Assembly: GCA_035344155.1 (NCBI GenBank)
Contig: DAORAL010000026.1
Coordinates: 8,647-72,646 of the forward strand
DNA length: 64,000 nt
Direction of reading: 5' to 3'
Origin: UBA1845 sp002338715
Lineage (GTDB): Bacteria; Planctomycetota; Phycisphaerae; UBA1845
Position 1 is the first letter of the stretch; every line of letters starts with the position of its first letter. This document shows positions 33,759 to 41,985 of the stretch, piece after piece. The notes below the pieces were generated by a model that was given only the letters and a program-made list of their open reading frames with translations, did no database searches and had not been told where the DNA came from. Both the position numbers and the translations under genes were made by a program.

Positions 33759-35043
33759 GCGAACCATCCATGTCGAGAACCTCGCCCGTGTTGAAGGTGA
33801 GGGAGCTCTCTACATCAAAGCCGTCGGCGACGAGATCACCGACGTCCAACTGAATATCTTTGAACCGCCCCGATTCTACGAGGCGTTTCTGCGCGGGCGA
33901 GGTTATCGCGAAGTACCCGACATCACCGCCCGCATCTGCGGCATCTGTCCGGTGGCGTACCAGATGAGTTCGTGCCACGCATTGGAACAGGCGCATGGCG
34001 TCACCGTTGGAGAACCATTGCGCACGTTGCGGCGCTTGCTTTACTGCGGCGAATGGATCGAGTCGCACGTGCTGCACATGTTCATGCTGCACCTGCCCGA
34101 TTTTCTCGGGTACGAAAGCGTGGTGACGATGGCGGCTGACCACAAGGACGTGGTGGCCAAGGCGCTCGCGCTTAAGAAGGCGGGCAACGACATCGTCAAC
34201 TTCATCGGCGGGCGCGAAGTGCACCCGATCAACGTGCGGGTCGGTGGGTTCTACCGTTTGCCGTCGCAAGCCAAAGCCAAGGCGCTTCGTGAAACGCTGC
34301 TCAAGAATCGGGAGTTCGCTGTCGAGACGATCCGATTCATGGCTGGCCTGGACTTCCCTGACTTCGAGCAGAACTACGAATTCGTCGCGATGAAACATCC
34401 GAACGAATATCCGTATTGCGAAGGGCGTATCGTCTCCAGCTCGGGGATTAACATCCCGGTCGAAGCGTTTCTCAATGAGTTTGAAGAGATACACGTGAAG
34501 CACTCCACGGCGCTTCATGGCCGACTCAAGGACGGTCGAACGTATCTCGTTGGCCCGCTGGCGCGCGTGAACCTCAACTTCGACCAACTGCCCGATTCTG
34601 TGAAGGAAATCGCCAAGGAAATCGGATTCGAGGTGCCGTGTCGCAACAACTTCAAGAGCATCATCGCCCGGGCGCTGGAGACGCTCTTCGCCGTCGACCA
34701 TGCGATCGAGATTCTCGAAAAGTACGATGACACGCCAGCGCCTTACATCCAGATCGCCGACAAAGCCGGCATCGGGCACGGGTGCAGCGAAGCGCCGCGC
34801 GGGATTCTCTACCATCGCTATGAAGTCGACGCCGCCGGTCTCATCAAGAACGCAGTCATCACACCGCCCACCGCGCAGAATCAACCGCAGATTGAAGACG
34901 ACCTGCGGCACTTCTTCCCGAGCGTTATGGAAAAGCCCGAGGAGGAGGCCACGTTGCGGTGCGAGCAGTTGATTCGTAATTACGATCCGTGCATCTCGTG
35001 TTCGACGCACTTTCTCAAGCTCAAGGTGGATCGGACGACATGA
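33733..35043 (+). CDS. hydA: Group 3b NiFe-hydrogenase large (alpha) subunit
   Basis: A 436-residue protein starting at ATG 33733 (GTG 33724 is upstream). The NiFe ligands are in ARICGICPVAYQMSSCHALE (L1) and DPCISCSTH (L2). A 10-residue tail, FLKLKVDRTT, follows L2, so the protein needs cleavage by the protease encoded next. The N-terminal VENLARVEGEGALY is typical of group 3 enzymes. It is the catalytic subunit for reversible H2 oxidation. Confidence 0.96.
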   Translation: MSVKPSTIERTIHVENLARVEGEGALYIKAVGDEITDVQLNIFEPPRFYEAFLRGRGYREVPDITARICGICPVAYQMSSCHALEQAHGVTVGEPLRTLRRLLYCGEWIESHVLHMFMLHLPDFLGYESVVTMAADHKDVVAKALALKKAGNDIVNFIGGREVHPINVRVGGFYRLPSQAKAKALRETLLKNREFAVETIRFMAGLDFPDFEQNYEFVAMKHPNEYPYCEGRIVSSSGINIPVEAFLNEFEEIHVKHSTALHGRLKDGRTYLVGPLARVNLNFDQLPDSVKEIAKEIGFEVPCRNNFKSIIARALETLFAVDHAIEILEKYDDTPAPYIQIADKAGIGHGCSEAPRGILYHRYEVDAAGLIKNAVITPPTAQNQPQIEDDLRHFFPSVMEKPEEEATLRCEQLIRNYDPCISCSTHFLKLKVDRTT

Positions 35044-35564
35044 ATTCGGATTTACTCATTCTAGGGATCGGGAACGAAATGCGCGGCGACGATGCCGCGG
35101 GAATCATTCTCGCAAGGAACCTGGCGGGCAGATTTTCAGGTGCTGCCCGCCTGGAGTCCAACCCGTATATGTTGTGGAACCTGTTGCAAAGCGGTATCGC
35201 GCAGTCGCATTTGGCGCTGATCGATGCAGCCGTCGCTTACAACGGGTTCGAAGTGGGGCAGTGGCGCTGCTTCGATTACCCCGATCAGATGGGCATGATC
35301 GAGGGCACGGTGCTGCGCAACACGCACAGTGTGGACGTGACGTCGATGCTGCGACTTGGCGAGACGCTGCATATTCTGCCGCCGAATGTGCGGATTTACG
35401 CGGTGGCTGCGTCTGAATTTGAACCGGGACCACACGTGTCGCCTGCGCTCGCGTCGCATCTTGGCGGTATTGAAGAGGCGATTGGCTACGATCTGGAGTG
35501 TTGGCTGGAGGCTGAAACGTGCATGAATTCTCCGTCGCACGATCCATTTGCAACATCGCGATAG
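35040..35564 (+). CDS. NiFe-hydrogenase maturation endopeptidase
   Basis: A 174-residue protein, ATGA-coupled to hydA. LLILGIGNEMRGDDAAGI is the conserved nickel-sensing start of the HyaD/HybD/HycI family, and LIDAA and NTHSVDVTSM fit the second metal-binding region. It removes the C-terminal tail of the large subunit after nickel insertion. The final 25 residues extend past hypA's start, an unusually long 46-base overlap. Confidence 0.9.
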   Translation: MNSDLLILGIGNEMRGDDAAGIILARNLAGRFSGAARLESNPYMLWNLLQSGIAQSHLALIDAAVAYNGFEVGQWRCFDYPDQMGMIEGTVLRNTHSVDVTSMLRLGETLHILPPNVRIYAVAASEFEPGPHVSPALASHLGGIEEAIGYDLECWLEAETCMNSPSHDPFATSR

Positions 35565-35881
35565 AGGAAGCGCATCGCCACAACGTGGATCGCGTGACGG
35601 GTATCTGTATCGAAATTGGTGTGATGCGACAGATTGTGCCGGAGTTGTTGCGGACGGCGTTCGAGATTGCTGCGAAGGGGACGATCATGCAGGGCGCGAA
35701 ACTGGAAATACACGACGTACCGGTCACGATCAAATGTCACGACTGCGGACAGTTCGCTGCCAGCGCGACGTTGCAGGTGCAGTGCGTGCATTGCGGTTCG
35801 ACGAATATTGAAATCAACGGTGGCAATGAGTTGTTGGTCAGCTCCATTCGGGTGGCTGAGGAGGTTGGACATGAACATTGA
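35519..35881 (+). CDS. hypA: Hydrogenase nickel chaperone HypA
   Basis: A 120-residue protein. GTG 35519 is the start because it places the family's MHE N-terminus, whose His2 binds nickel, in position. The zinc site is CHDCG at about 75 and CVHCG at about 91. It delivers nickel with HypB. Confidence 0.94.
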   Translation: MHEFSVARSICNIAIEEAHRHNVDRVTGICIEIGVMRQIVPELLRTAFEIAAKGTIMQGAKLEIHDVPVTIKCHDCGQFAASATLQVQCVHCGSTNIEINGGNELLVSSIRVAEEVGHEH

Positions 35882-36521
35882 AGTGCTTCGCGACGTGCAG
35901 GAATCGATCATGGCCGATGCCAATGAGATCCGCGCATCGCTTGATCAACGTGGGATTCGCATGTTCAACCTGATGGGCGGTGACGGCTGCGGCAAGACCC
36001 GCATGCTCGAACGACTGCTTCCGACGATCGCGGACCGGGTTCGCTGTGCGGTTTTGGAAGGTGACATCACCACGACCCTGGACGCCGAACGTATCGCCAA
36101 AGCCAACGTTCCCGTCATCCAGTTGCAAACCGACGGCTGCTGTCATCTGGAACCGTCGCTCATTCGCAAGGGGCTCGACAAACTCCCGCTCGATGACCTT
36201 GACGTTATCATCGTCGAAAACGTCGGCAATCTTGTATGCCCAGCCGAGTTCGACATTGGCGAGCATCACCGGATCGGCATGCTCAGTGTGACCGAGGGGC
36301 ACGATAAACCGCTGAAATACCCGCTACTATTCGGCCAAGCCGACGCGATCGTCATTTCCAAGATGGATCTGCTGGAATACACGAATTTCGACCTGGACCA
36401 GTGCACGCGCAACATTCGCACGGTGAATAAGAAAGCGCCGATTTTTGAAGACAGCGCGGAGTGGCATTTCGATCCGTCGTTTCTGGATTGGTTGGCGGTG
36501 AAGCACGCGACCTGCACATAA
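35871..36521 (+). CDS. hypB: Hydrogenase nickel GTPase HypB
   Basis: A 216-residue protein starting at ATG 35871, overlapping hypA by 11 bases. The P-loop reads GGDGCGKT, with Cys where Ser is usual. QTDGCCHLEPSLI contains the Cys/His nickel site of the G domain, and VISKMDLLEY is the guanine motif (usually NKxD; here SKMD). The N-terminal CxxCGC motif and histidine tract found in some HypB are absent. It is the last gene of the 12.5-kb operon. Confidence 0.93.
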   Translation: MNIEVLRDVQESIMADANEIRASLDQRGIRMFNLMGGDGCGKTRMLERLLPTIADRVRCAVLEGDITTTLDAERIAKANVPVIQLQTDGCCHLEPSLIRKGLDKLPLDDLDVIIVENVGNLVCPAEFDIGEHHRIGMLSVTEGHDKPLKYPLLFGQADAIVISKMDLLEYTNFDLDQCTRNIRTVNKKAPIFEDSAEWHFDPSFLDWLAVKHATCT

Positions 36522-36555
36522 AGAAGTTGCTGTCGGATTGCGCAACATCTCAAAC

Positions 36556-36617
36556 GTAGGGTGGGCCGTGCCCACCGCCGTTCTTTGAAATGAAATGGTG
36601 GGCATGGCCCACCCTAC
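36556..36617. repeat. Dispersed palindromic repeat, copy 2
   Basis: Arms 36556-36576 and 36597-36617 are complementary at 20 of 21 positions and match the copy at 5318-5381, with an unrelated loop. The right arm contains the TAG stop of the oxidoreductase gamma gene (36614-36616, minus strand). It sits between two converging operons and may end both. Confidence 0.9.
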
Positions 36618-37174
36618 GGGGTTGCGGTTTCCCTGGCGTCGATCGCGTTCATTCCGGCTGCGAACGCCTTCAGGTTTGCGTCGATGACATTCTGACCTTT
36701 GGATTCAAACGCGTGGGCGATGGCTTTCTCAATTGAATCCGGTTTGAGTTTCTGGCGAACGCTCTGCAGCGCGCCCAGCATGACCACGTTGGCGCTTCGA
36801 TTGGTCCCGCATTCGCTCTCAGCGATGTCATTCGCTTCAACGTAATACGTATTCACATCATTGCGCGACGTCTTGATCGGGACGATCGATTTGTTGATCA
36901 GCAGCGTGCCGCCGGGGCGTACCTTGGACTCAAACTTTTGGAGCGACGGCTGATTCATCGCGACGACGGTGTCGTACTTCTCCGATACGGGTGAACCGAT
37001 TTCGTCATCGCTGAGCACGACGATGCAGTTGGCCGTCCCGCCGCGCATCTCCGGTCCGTACGAGGGGAGCCAGGTGGCGCTGGTGCCTTCTTCCATGGCG
37101 GCTTGGGCGAGAAGCTTTCCCATCATCAGGACGCCTTGCCCACCAAACCCCGCGAGAATCGTTTCTTCCAACAT
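36614..37174 (-). CDS. korC: 2-oxoacid:ferredoxin oxidoreductase gamma subunit (KorC-type)
   Basis: A 186-residue protein starting at ATG 37174. AGFGGQGVLMMGKLLAQAA near the N-terminus and SYGPEMRGGTANC are signatures of the gamma domain. It is the last gene of a delta-alpha-beta-gamma operon for oxidative decarboxylation of a 2-oxoacid, most likely 2-oxoglutarate, to acyl-CoA and reduced ferredoxin. Confidence 0.9.
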   Translation of the reverse strand: MLEETILAGFGGQGVLMMGKLLAQAAMEEGTSATWLPSYGPEMRGGTANCIVVLSDDEIGSPVSEKYDTVVAMNQPSLQKFESKVRPGGTLLINKSIVPIKTSRNDVNTYYVEANDIAESECGTNRSANVVMLGALQSVRQKLKPDSIEKAIAHAFESKGQNVIDANLKAFAAGMNAIDARETATP

Positions 37175-37213
37175 GTTCAGCGCTCCCAAATGCTGCCGAG
37201 GCAACATGACTGT

Positions 37214-38047
37214 CTAGGCTTTGACCGGACCCGCAAGTTTGTCCACGAACTCGCCTGGAGGAAATTCTTTCACGACATCTTCTTCGATGTGATGCAGGGC
37301 GTCTCCAGGACTCATGCCCCATTGCACCGGGCATGGCGAAAGCACTTCCACGAGACCGAGTCCGACATCTTCCGTTTGTGCGCGGATGGCTTTTCGCATG
37401 TACTTGCGACACGTGTTGATGTTCTTGGGCGAGGTCAGCGCGACCCTGGCGAGATAGGCGACGCCCTCAAGACTCGAAAGCAACTCGCAAACCTTGATCG
37501 GATGACCGGTTGTCCTCGGATCGCGACCCTGAACCGACGTGGTTGTCCTTTGTCCGATCAGCGACGTCGGAGCCATCTGCCCACCGGTCATGCCGAAGAT
37601 GCCGTTGTTGACGAAGAACACGGTGATCCGTTCGCCGCGGGCGGCTGCATGAATGATCTCGCCCATGCCGATGGACGCGAGATCGCCGTCGCCTTGATAG
37701 GTGAAAACGAATCGATCGGGTAGGGCGCGCTTCACGCCGGTTGCGACGGCTGGGGCGCGTCCGTGACTGGCTTCGATCATGTCGGTCTCGAAGTATTCGT
37801 ACGCGAAGACAGCGCAACCAACCGGGCAGATTCCGACGGTATTATCCATGAATCCGAACTCGTCGATCATCTCGGCGATCAATCGGTGGTATGTTCCGTG
37901 CGAACACCCCGGGCAGTAGTGAAAGGGCTTGTCGCTTAGGGATTTGGGGCGCTCGAAGACGCATTTCAAATCGACGAGGTCTTCTGATGCGACCGCGCCG
38001 CCGTTTTGTTTGTTCATGCCATCCTGACTGTTCATGGCTGTTGTCAT
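37214..38047 (-). CDS. korB: 2-oxoacid:ferredoxin oxidoreductase beta subunit (thiamine pyrophosphate)
   Basis: A 277-residue protein. HYCPGCSHG starts the cofactor domain, GDGDLASIGMGEIIHAA is the Mg-TPP motif, and NNGIFGMTGGQMAPTS follows. About 20 polar residues precede the core; a later in-frame ATG is possible. It overlaps the alpha gene by 4 bases. Confidence 0.92.
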   Translation of the reverse strand: MTTAMNSQDGMNKQNGGAVASEDLVDLKCVFERPKSLSDKPFHYCPGCSHGTYHRLIAEMIDEFGFMDNTVGICPVGCAVFAYEYFETDMIEASHGRAPAVATGVKRALPDRFVFTYQGDGDLASIGMGEIIHAAARGERITVFFVNNGIFGMTGGQMAPTSLIGQRTTTSVQGRDPRTTGHPIKVCELLSSLEGVAYLARVALTSPKNINTCRKYMRKAIRAQTEDVGLGLVEVLSPCPVQWGMSPGDALHHIEEDVVKEFPPGEFVDKLAGPVKA

Positions 38048-39090
38048 CGGGCGGCCTCCACGATTTTTTCACACACTTCAGCCGGGCTTGGAATCACGCC
38101 GCCCATTTCGCCGTAGAAATCGACGGGAACTTTTCCGTTTACGGCCAGTCGAACATCCTCGACCATCTGACCGGCGCTGAGTTCGACCACGAGGATGCGT
38201 TTTTTGTTCGTGGCGCACTCTGCGATTTGCTTGCTCGGGAAGGGGAACAGCGTGATCGGTCGAAGCAGACCGGCTTTGATCCCTTGCTTGCGGGCTAACT
38301 TGCAACCGCTAAGCGCCAGCCGCGCGGAGATGCCATAGGCGACGACGAGAATTTCAGCATCGTCGACATCGCGGGTGTCCCAGCGCGTCTCGCATTCCAT
38401 CGCCTTGTACTTGGCCTGGAGTTTGAGGTTGTGGTCGCGCAATCCGTATGGATCGATGACCAGCGAGTTGACGACGTTCTTGTGCGCCCGACCGTTTCGA
38501 CCGTTGGTCGCCCAGGGTTTCTCGGGTACGTTTGGCGGTGGGGCGTCGTCGGAGATTTCTGCCGGTTCCATCATCGCGCCCAGCACACCGTCGGCGAGCA
38601 ACATCGCGGGGCAGCGGTAGCGGTCGGCGAGTTCAAACGCCAGCGCCGGGAACTCGTACATTTCCTGCACGTTCCAGGGGGCGAGGACGATGCTGTGGTA
38701 GTCGCCATGCCCGCCGCCTTTGCACGCCTGGAAATAGTCACCCTGCGATGGGGTGATGCTGCCAAGTCCGGGACCGCCGCGCATCACGTTGACGATCAGG
38801 CAGGGCAGTTCGGCGCACGCGATGTAGCTGAGGCCTTCCATCATCAAACTGACGCCGGGACTGCTGCTCGAAGTCATTGCCCGTTTGCCGGCGGCTGCGG
38901 CGCCATAGACCATGTTGATCGAGGCGACTTCGCTTTCGGCTTGGACGAAGACGCGGCCTCTTTTGGGCAATTCGTAGGACAGGACTTCGGGCACTTCGTT
39001 TTGAGGCGTGATCGGATAACCGAAGAAGCAATCGCAGCCGCCTGCAATTGCTCCCATCGCCAACGCTTCGTTACCCTTGGTTAACTGCAT
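38044..39090 (-). CDS. korA: 2-oxoacid:ferredoxin oxidoreductase alpha subunit
   Basis: A 348-residue protein starting at ATG 39090. KGNEALAMGAIAGGCDCFFGYPITP and SSSSPGVSLMMEGLSYIA are typical of the KorA alpha domain without the fused gamma domain. The C-terminal transketolase-C-like part has LRPITLFPFPSKQI. It overlaps the ferredoxin gene by 20 bases. Confidence 0.93.
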   Translation of the reverse strand: MQLTKGNEALAMGAIAGGCDCFFGYPITPQNEVPEVLSYELPKRGRVFVQAESEVASINMVYGAAAAGKRAMTSSSSPGVSLMMEGLSYIACAELPCLIVNVMRGGPGLGSITPSQGDYFQACKGGGHGDYHSIVLAPWNVQEMYEFPALAFELADRYRCPAMLLADGVLGAMMEPAEISDDAPPPNVPEKPWATNGRNGRAHKNVVNSLVIDPYGLRDHNLKLQAKYKAMECETRWDTRDVDDAEILVVAYGISARLALSGCKLARKQGIKAGLLRPITLFPFPSKQIAECATNKKRILVVELSAGQMVEDVRLAVNGKVPVDFYGEMGGVIPSPAEVCEKIVEAAR

Positions 39091-39313
39091 CTTGGCGGGC
39101 ACGTTTCTGCCTCCGATAAATCTCGATTCCCGTTTCAGGGCACATTTGGGCGCACATCGCGCAACCGTTACAGAGTTCTGGGTGGGCCAATACGGCAGGG
39201 TGATACCCCGCGGCATTGCGTTCTTCCGACATCTCCAGGGCATGCTTGGGACAGAATTGAACGCAAAGCTCGCACCCCTTACACCGGTCAGCATGAATCT
39301 GACATAGATCCAT
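39071..39313 (-). CDS. korD: Two-cluster ferredoxin-like delta subunit
   Basis: An 80-residue protein starting at ATG 39313. CKGCELCVQFCPKHALE and CNGCAMCAQMCPETGIE bind two 4Fe-4S clusters. It is the electron acceptor of the enzyme and the first gene of the operon, 44 bases from a perfect sigma-54 promoter match. Confidence 0.93.
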   Translation of the reverse strand: MDLCQIHADRCKGCELCVQFCPKHALEMSEERNAAGYHPAVLAHPELCNGCAMCAQMCPETGIEIYRRQKRARQDAVNQG

Positions 39314-39356
39314 CACATTCTCCCGTAAGCGAACGACACTGTTGCGCAATACTCAG

Positions 39357-39372
39357 TGCAATTAGCGTGCCA
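39357..39372 (-). promoter_or_regulatory. Sigma-54 promoter of korDABC (perfect consensus)
   Basis: The minus strand reads TGGCACG-CTAA-TTGCA, identical to the -24/-12 consensus. The predicted start is near 39346, with a 32-base leader to korD. A GGAAAC-GACT-GTTTCC dyad at 39417-39432 lies about 45 bases further upstream and could be an activator site. The rest of 39314-39550 has no gene. Confidence 0.85.
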
Positions 39373-39416
39373 GTTTCAACCATGCGCTATAGTCATATGA
39401 CCAACCCCAGCACCGG

Positions 39417-39432
39417 GGAAACGACTGTTTCC
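39417..39432. promoter_or_regulatory. Dyad upstream of korD promoter
   Basis: GGAAAC-GACT-GTTTCC is a perfect 6+4+6 inverted repeat just upstream of the sigma-54 element. It is a candidate enhancer; it also resembles the dyad at 12393-12413. Confidence 0.4.
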
Positions 39433-39550
39433 GTGCCAATAACCACACGGCTTGAGGCATTTAGCGCAGATGTGCGAATTTTGGCCGATTGAATGGCGAC
39501 TGTAATCGCGCGTTCATTTTGCTTGATCGCGCGTGGCGTACTTGCCGTGA

Positions 39551-40861
39551 TCAAATGCGGTCGAGTGCCAGCTTCAAATCGTTGATGATGTCGTCGCGGT
39601 CTTCGAGGCCGATGCTGATGCGACAGCCGCCCGGTACGACGCCGCGTTCGCGTTTTTCGGCATCGGGCAGGGACGAGTGCGTCATGTTGTACGGGCATTC
39701 GATCAGCGTTTTGATCTGACCGAGCGAGACGGCCAACGTGATGCAGTAAGAGTGCTGGGCGATCCAGTCGATCAGCTTGGCGGCTGGCTTGCCGGTACTG
39801 TCCTCGTCCTTTACGTCGAAGTAAACCATCGATCCCGGAGCAAACCGATTTCGATAGTCGCGCATTTGCTTCTGTGCAAGCTGATATTGCGGGAACGATT
39901 CCAATCCCGGGTACAAAACGCGTTCAACCTTGGGGTGATCGTTCAGGAAGGTCGCCACCCGCATCGCGCTGCTTTGATAGTTGACCATCCGCGTCGCCAG
40001 CGAGGGCAGACCGTAGACCAGCGTTGGCCATGCCGAACGCGGCGCCAGCGAACCGCCGAAATCCTTGCGATAAAAAACGAGCGGATCGTGCAACCATTTG
40101 GGCCCGATCACGGCGCCGCCAATGTCCGTGCCGAATCCACCGATCGCCTTGGTCAGGCTGCAACAGACGATGTCGGCGCCGTGTTCAATTGGCCGCTGGC
40201 AGAAAGGAGTCGCAAACGTGTTGTCGACAACCACGCGTACCTTGCAATCGTCCGGTCGATTCGCGTTGACTTCGTCGGCGATCTTCCGCATTTCGGCGAT
40301 GTCGATGAGGGTCAGATCGGGATTGACCGGCGTTTCGAAATAGAGCACGCGCGTTTGTGGGTTGATGGCAGCCCGGACAGCCGAGGGGTCGGTCATGTCC
40401 ACCAGGCTCGCCTCCATGCGCAAACGGGGCAACCAATTGGTGATCAGTGAATAGGTGCAGCCGTACAGCACCTTGTGGGCGACGAGGTGATCGCCCGAGC
40501 GCATGAGCGTGCCGAGCGTCGCGGAGATGGCGGCCATCCCTGACGCGAACGCGAGCGCCATGTCACCGCCTTCCGCCGTGGCGAGGTTGTCTTCCAACAT
40601 GCCGCGGTTGGGGTCGTCGAGTCGATCGTAGACGTAGATCGGGACGCGGCGGGTGTCCCCTTCGGGCGTGTGGGCGAAATCCAAAAAGCCCTGCGCGCCG
40701 CGTTCGACAGAGTCCAATCGAAAAGCAGCGCTGCAGGATTGTGGAGGAACAACGTGGTGCGAAAAGTCCCATCGTTCGGTGGGACTGTGACCGTGAATTA
40801 ATCTTGTGCGAATCTCGTGTTCAGATTCCGGGCATTCCGGCGAAGGATGATTCTCCGACAT
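39551..40861 (-). CDS. Cys/Met-metabolism PLP enzyme (cystathionine gamma-synthase / methionine gamma-lyase type)
   Basis: A 436-residue protein. The fold I PLP pattern is present: ATAEGGDMALAFASGMAAISA (cofactor phosphate loop), VVVDNTFATPF with the Asp contacting the pyridine nitrogen, and SLTKAIGGFGTDIGG with the PLP lysine. The C-terminal half has SLGQIKTLIECP and RISIGLEDRDDII. A gamma-synthase, gamma-lyase or O-acetylhomoserine sulfhydrylase cannot be separated by eye. It stands alone between korD and the DHOD-like gene. Confidence 0.88.
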   Translation of the reverse strand: MSENHPSPECPESEHEIRTRLIHGHSPTERWDFSHHVVPPQSCSAAFRLDSVERGAQGFLDFAHTPEGDTRRVPIYVYDRLDDPNRGMLEDNLATAEGGDMALAFASGMAAISATLGTLMRSGDHLVAHKVLYGCTYSLITNWLPRLRMEASLVDMTDPSAVRAAINPQTRVLYFETPVNPDLTLIDIAEMRKIADEVNANRPDDCKVRVVVDNTFATPFCQRPIEHGADIVCCSLTKAIGGFGTDIGGAVIGPKWLHDPLVFYRKDFGGSLAPRSAWPTLVYGLPSLATRMVNYQSSAMRVATFLNDHPKVERVLYPGLESFPQYQLAQKQMRDYRNRFAPGSMVYFDVKDEDSTGKPAAKLIDWIAQHSYCITLAVSLGQIKTLIECPYNMTHSSLPDAEKRERGVVPGGCRISIGLEDRDDIINDLKLALDRI

Positions 40862-40921
40862 GCCACACCTCCAGTTTTTTGGGTCATCAATTCAAGTGTG
40901 ACGTCCAATCTGGCGTTTGCT

Positions 40922-40943
40922 CGGGAGGACCGCAACCCTCCCG
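40922..40943. repeat. Short intergenic hairpin
   Basis: CGGGAGG (40922-40928) pairs with CCTCCCG (40937-40943) around eight bases. It lies in the 104-base gap between the DHOD-like and PLP-enzyme genes; with no T-tract, it may be a repeat or a weak terminator. Confidence 0.5.
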
Positions 40944-40965
40944 CTACAATTGAATAGAGCTTGCT

Positions 40966-41964
40966 CTAAACAAACGGTCGAAAGGTGTTGAGCTCGCGCA
41001 TGTAGTTACCCCTTTCGAACGCAGCCGGGTTTGGGCAGGTGACCTGATTCATGCTGCCCTGCAGTTGTCTGACGCTGTGATACTCGTGATCCTCCATCCA
41101 TTCGCGCATGCCTTCGAGAATGAACTGGATTGAATGAATGCCATTACGAAGCAGCGTCGCGCAGAGCATCGTCGCATCAGCGCCGGCCATCATCATCTTG
41201 AGGACGTCGAACGACGTATACACGCCGGTTGTCGCGGCGAGTGATGCATCAAGATGGGCGTCGAGGATGGCGATCCAACGAAGCGGCAGACGCATTTCGT
41301 GCGGTGCGCTGAAGCGAAGGTCCGAGACGATTTCCAGTTCTTCGAGATCGATGTCGGGCTGATAGAAGCGATTGAATAGGACGAGTCCATCGGCGCCAGC
41401 GTCTTCAAGCTGTTCGGCGAAGTGGGCGAGTGCGCTGAAGTAGGGACCGAGTTTGAGCGAGACCGGAATGGTGACCGCTTTCTTCACGGCTTCGAGAATT
41501 TCGATGTGGCGGTTTTCGATGTCCCGCCCAGAAGTTTCGGCGTCGGCAGCGATGAGGTAGATGTTGAGTTCGATCGCGTTCGCGCCGGCTTCCTGCATCA
41601 TGCGGGCGTGCTCGACCCATCCACCGACCGACGTGCCGTTGAGGCTGCCGATTACGGGAATATCAACCGATTGTTTCACCTTGGCGAGGTGCTCGATGTA
41701 TTCCTCCGGACCGCGCGGGAAGCCGACATGGTGGGGCATGTACGACAGCGCTTCCGCGAAGCTGTCCGTTCCGTAATCCATGTAATGATCGTGGACGACG
41801 GCTTCGTTTTCGATCTGCTCCTGGAACAGCGAGTACATCACAATCGCAGATGCGCCCGCGTCTTCCAGTTCCTTGCATGTGTCCAGGCTTCTGCTTAAGG
41901 GCGATGCGCCGGCCACCAGCGGGTTCTTCAGTTCCAATCCGAGGTACGTTGTTGAAAGGTCCAT
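40966..41964 (-). CDS. Dihydroorotate dehydrogenase-like flavoprotein
   Basis: A 332-residue TIM-barrel protein. MDLSTTYLGLELKNPLVAGASPLS is the class 1 DHOD-type start, with GANAIELNIYLIA, VSLKLGPYFSA and GADGLVLFNRFYQPD later. It is the standalone DHOD-like protein often found downstream of pyruvate:ferredoxin oxidoreductase, not the pyrimidine enzyme; its substrate is unknown. The gene starts 21 bases after nifJ, so they share a transcript. Confidence 0.85.
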   Translation of the reverse strand: MDLSTTYLGLELKNPLVAGASPLSRSLDTCKELEDAGASAIVMYSLFQEQIENEAVVHDHYMDYGTDSFAEALSYMPHHVGFPRGPEEYIEHLAKVKQSVDIPVIGSLNGTSVGGWVEHARMMQEAGANAIELNIYLIAADAETSGRDIENRHIEILEAVKKAVTIPVSLKLGPYFSALAHFAEQLEDAGADGLVLFNRFYQPDIDLEELEIVSDLRFSAPHEMRLPLRWIAILDAHLDASLAATTGVYTSFDVLKMMMAGADATMLCATLLRNGIHSIQFILEGMREWMEDHEYHSVRQLQGSMNQVTCPNPAAFERGNYMRELNTFRPFV

Positions 41965-41985
41965 GGCGACTTTCCTCTGGTCACG

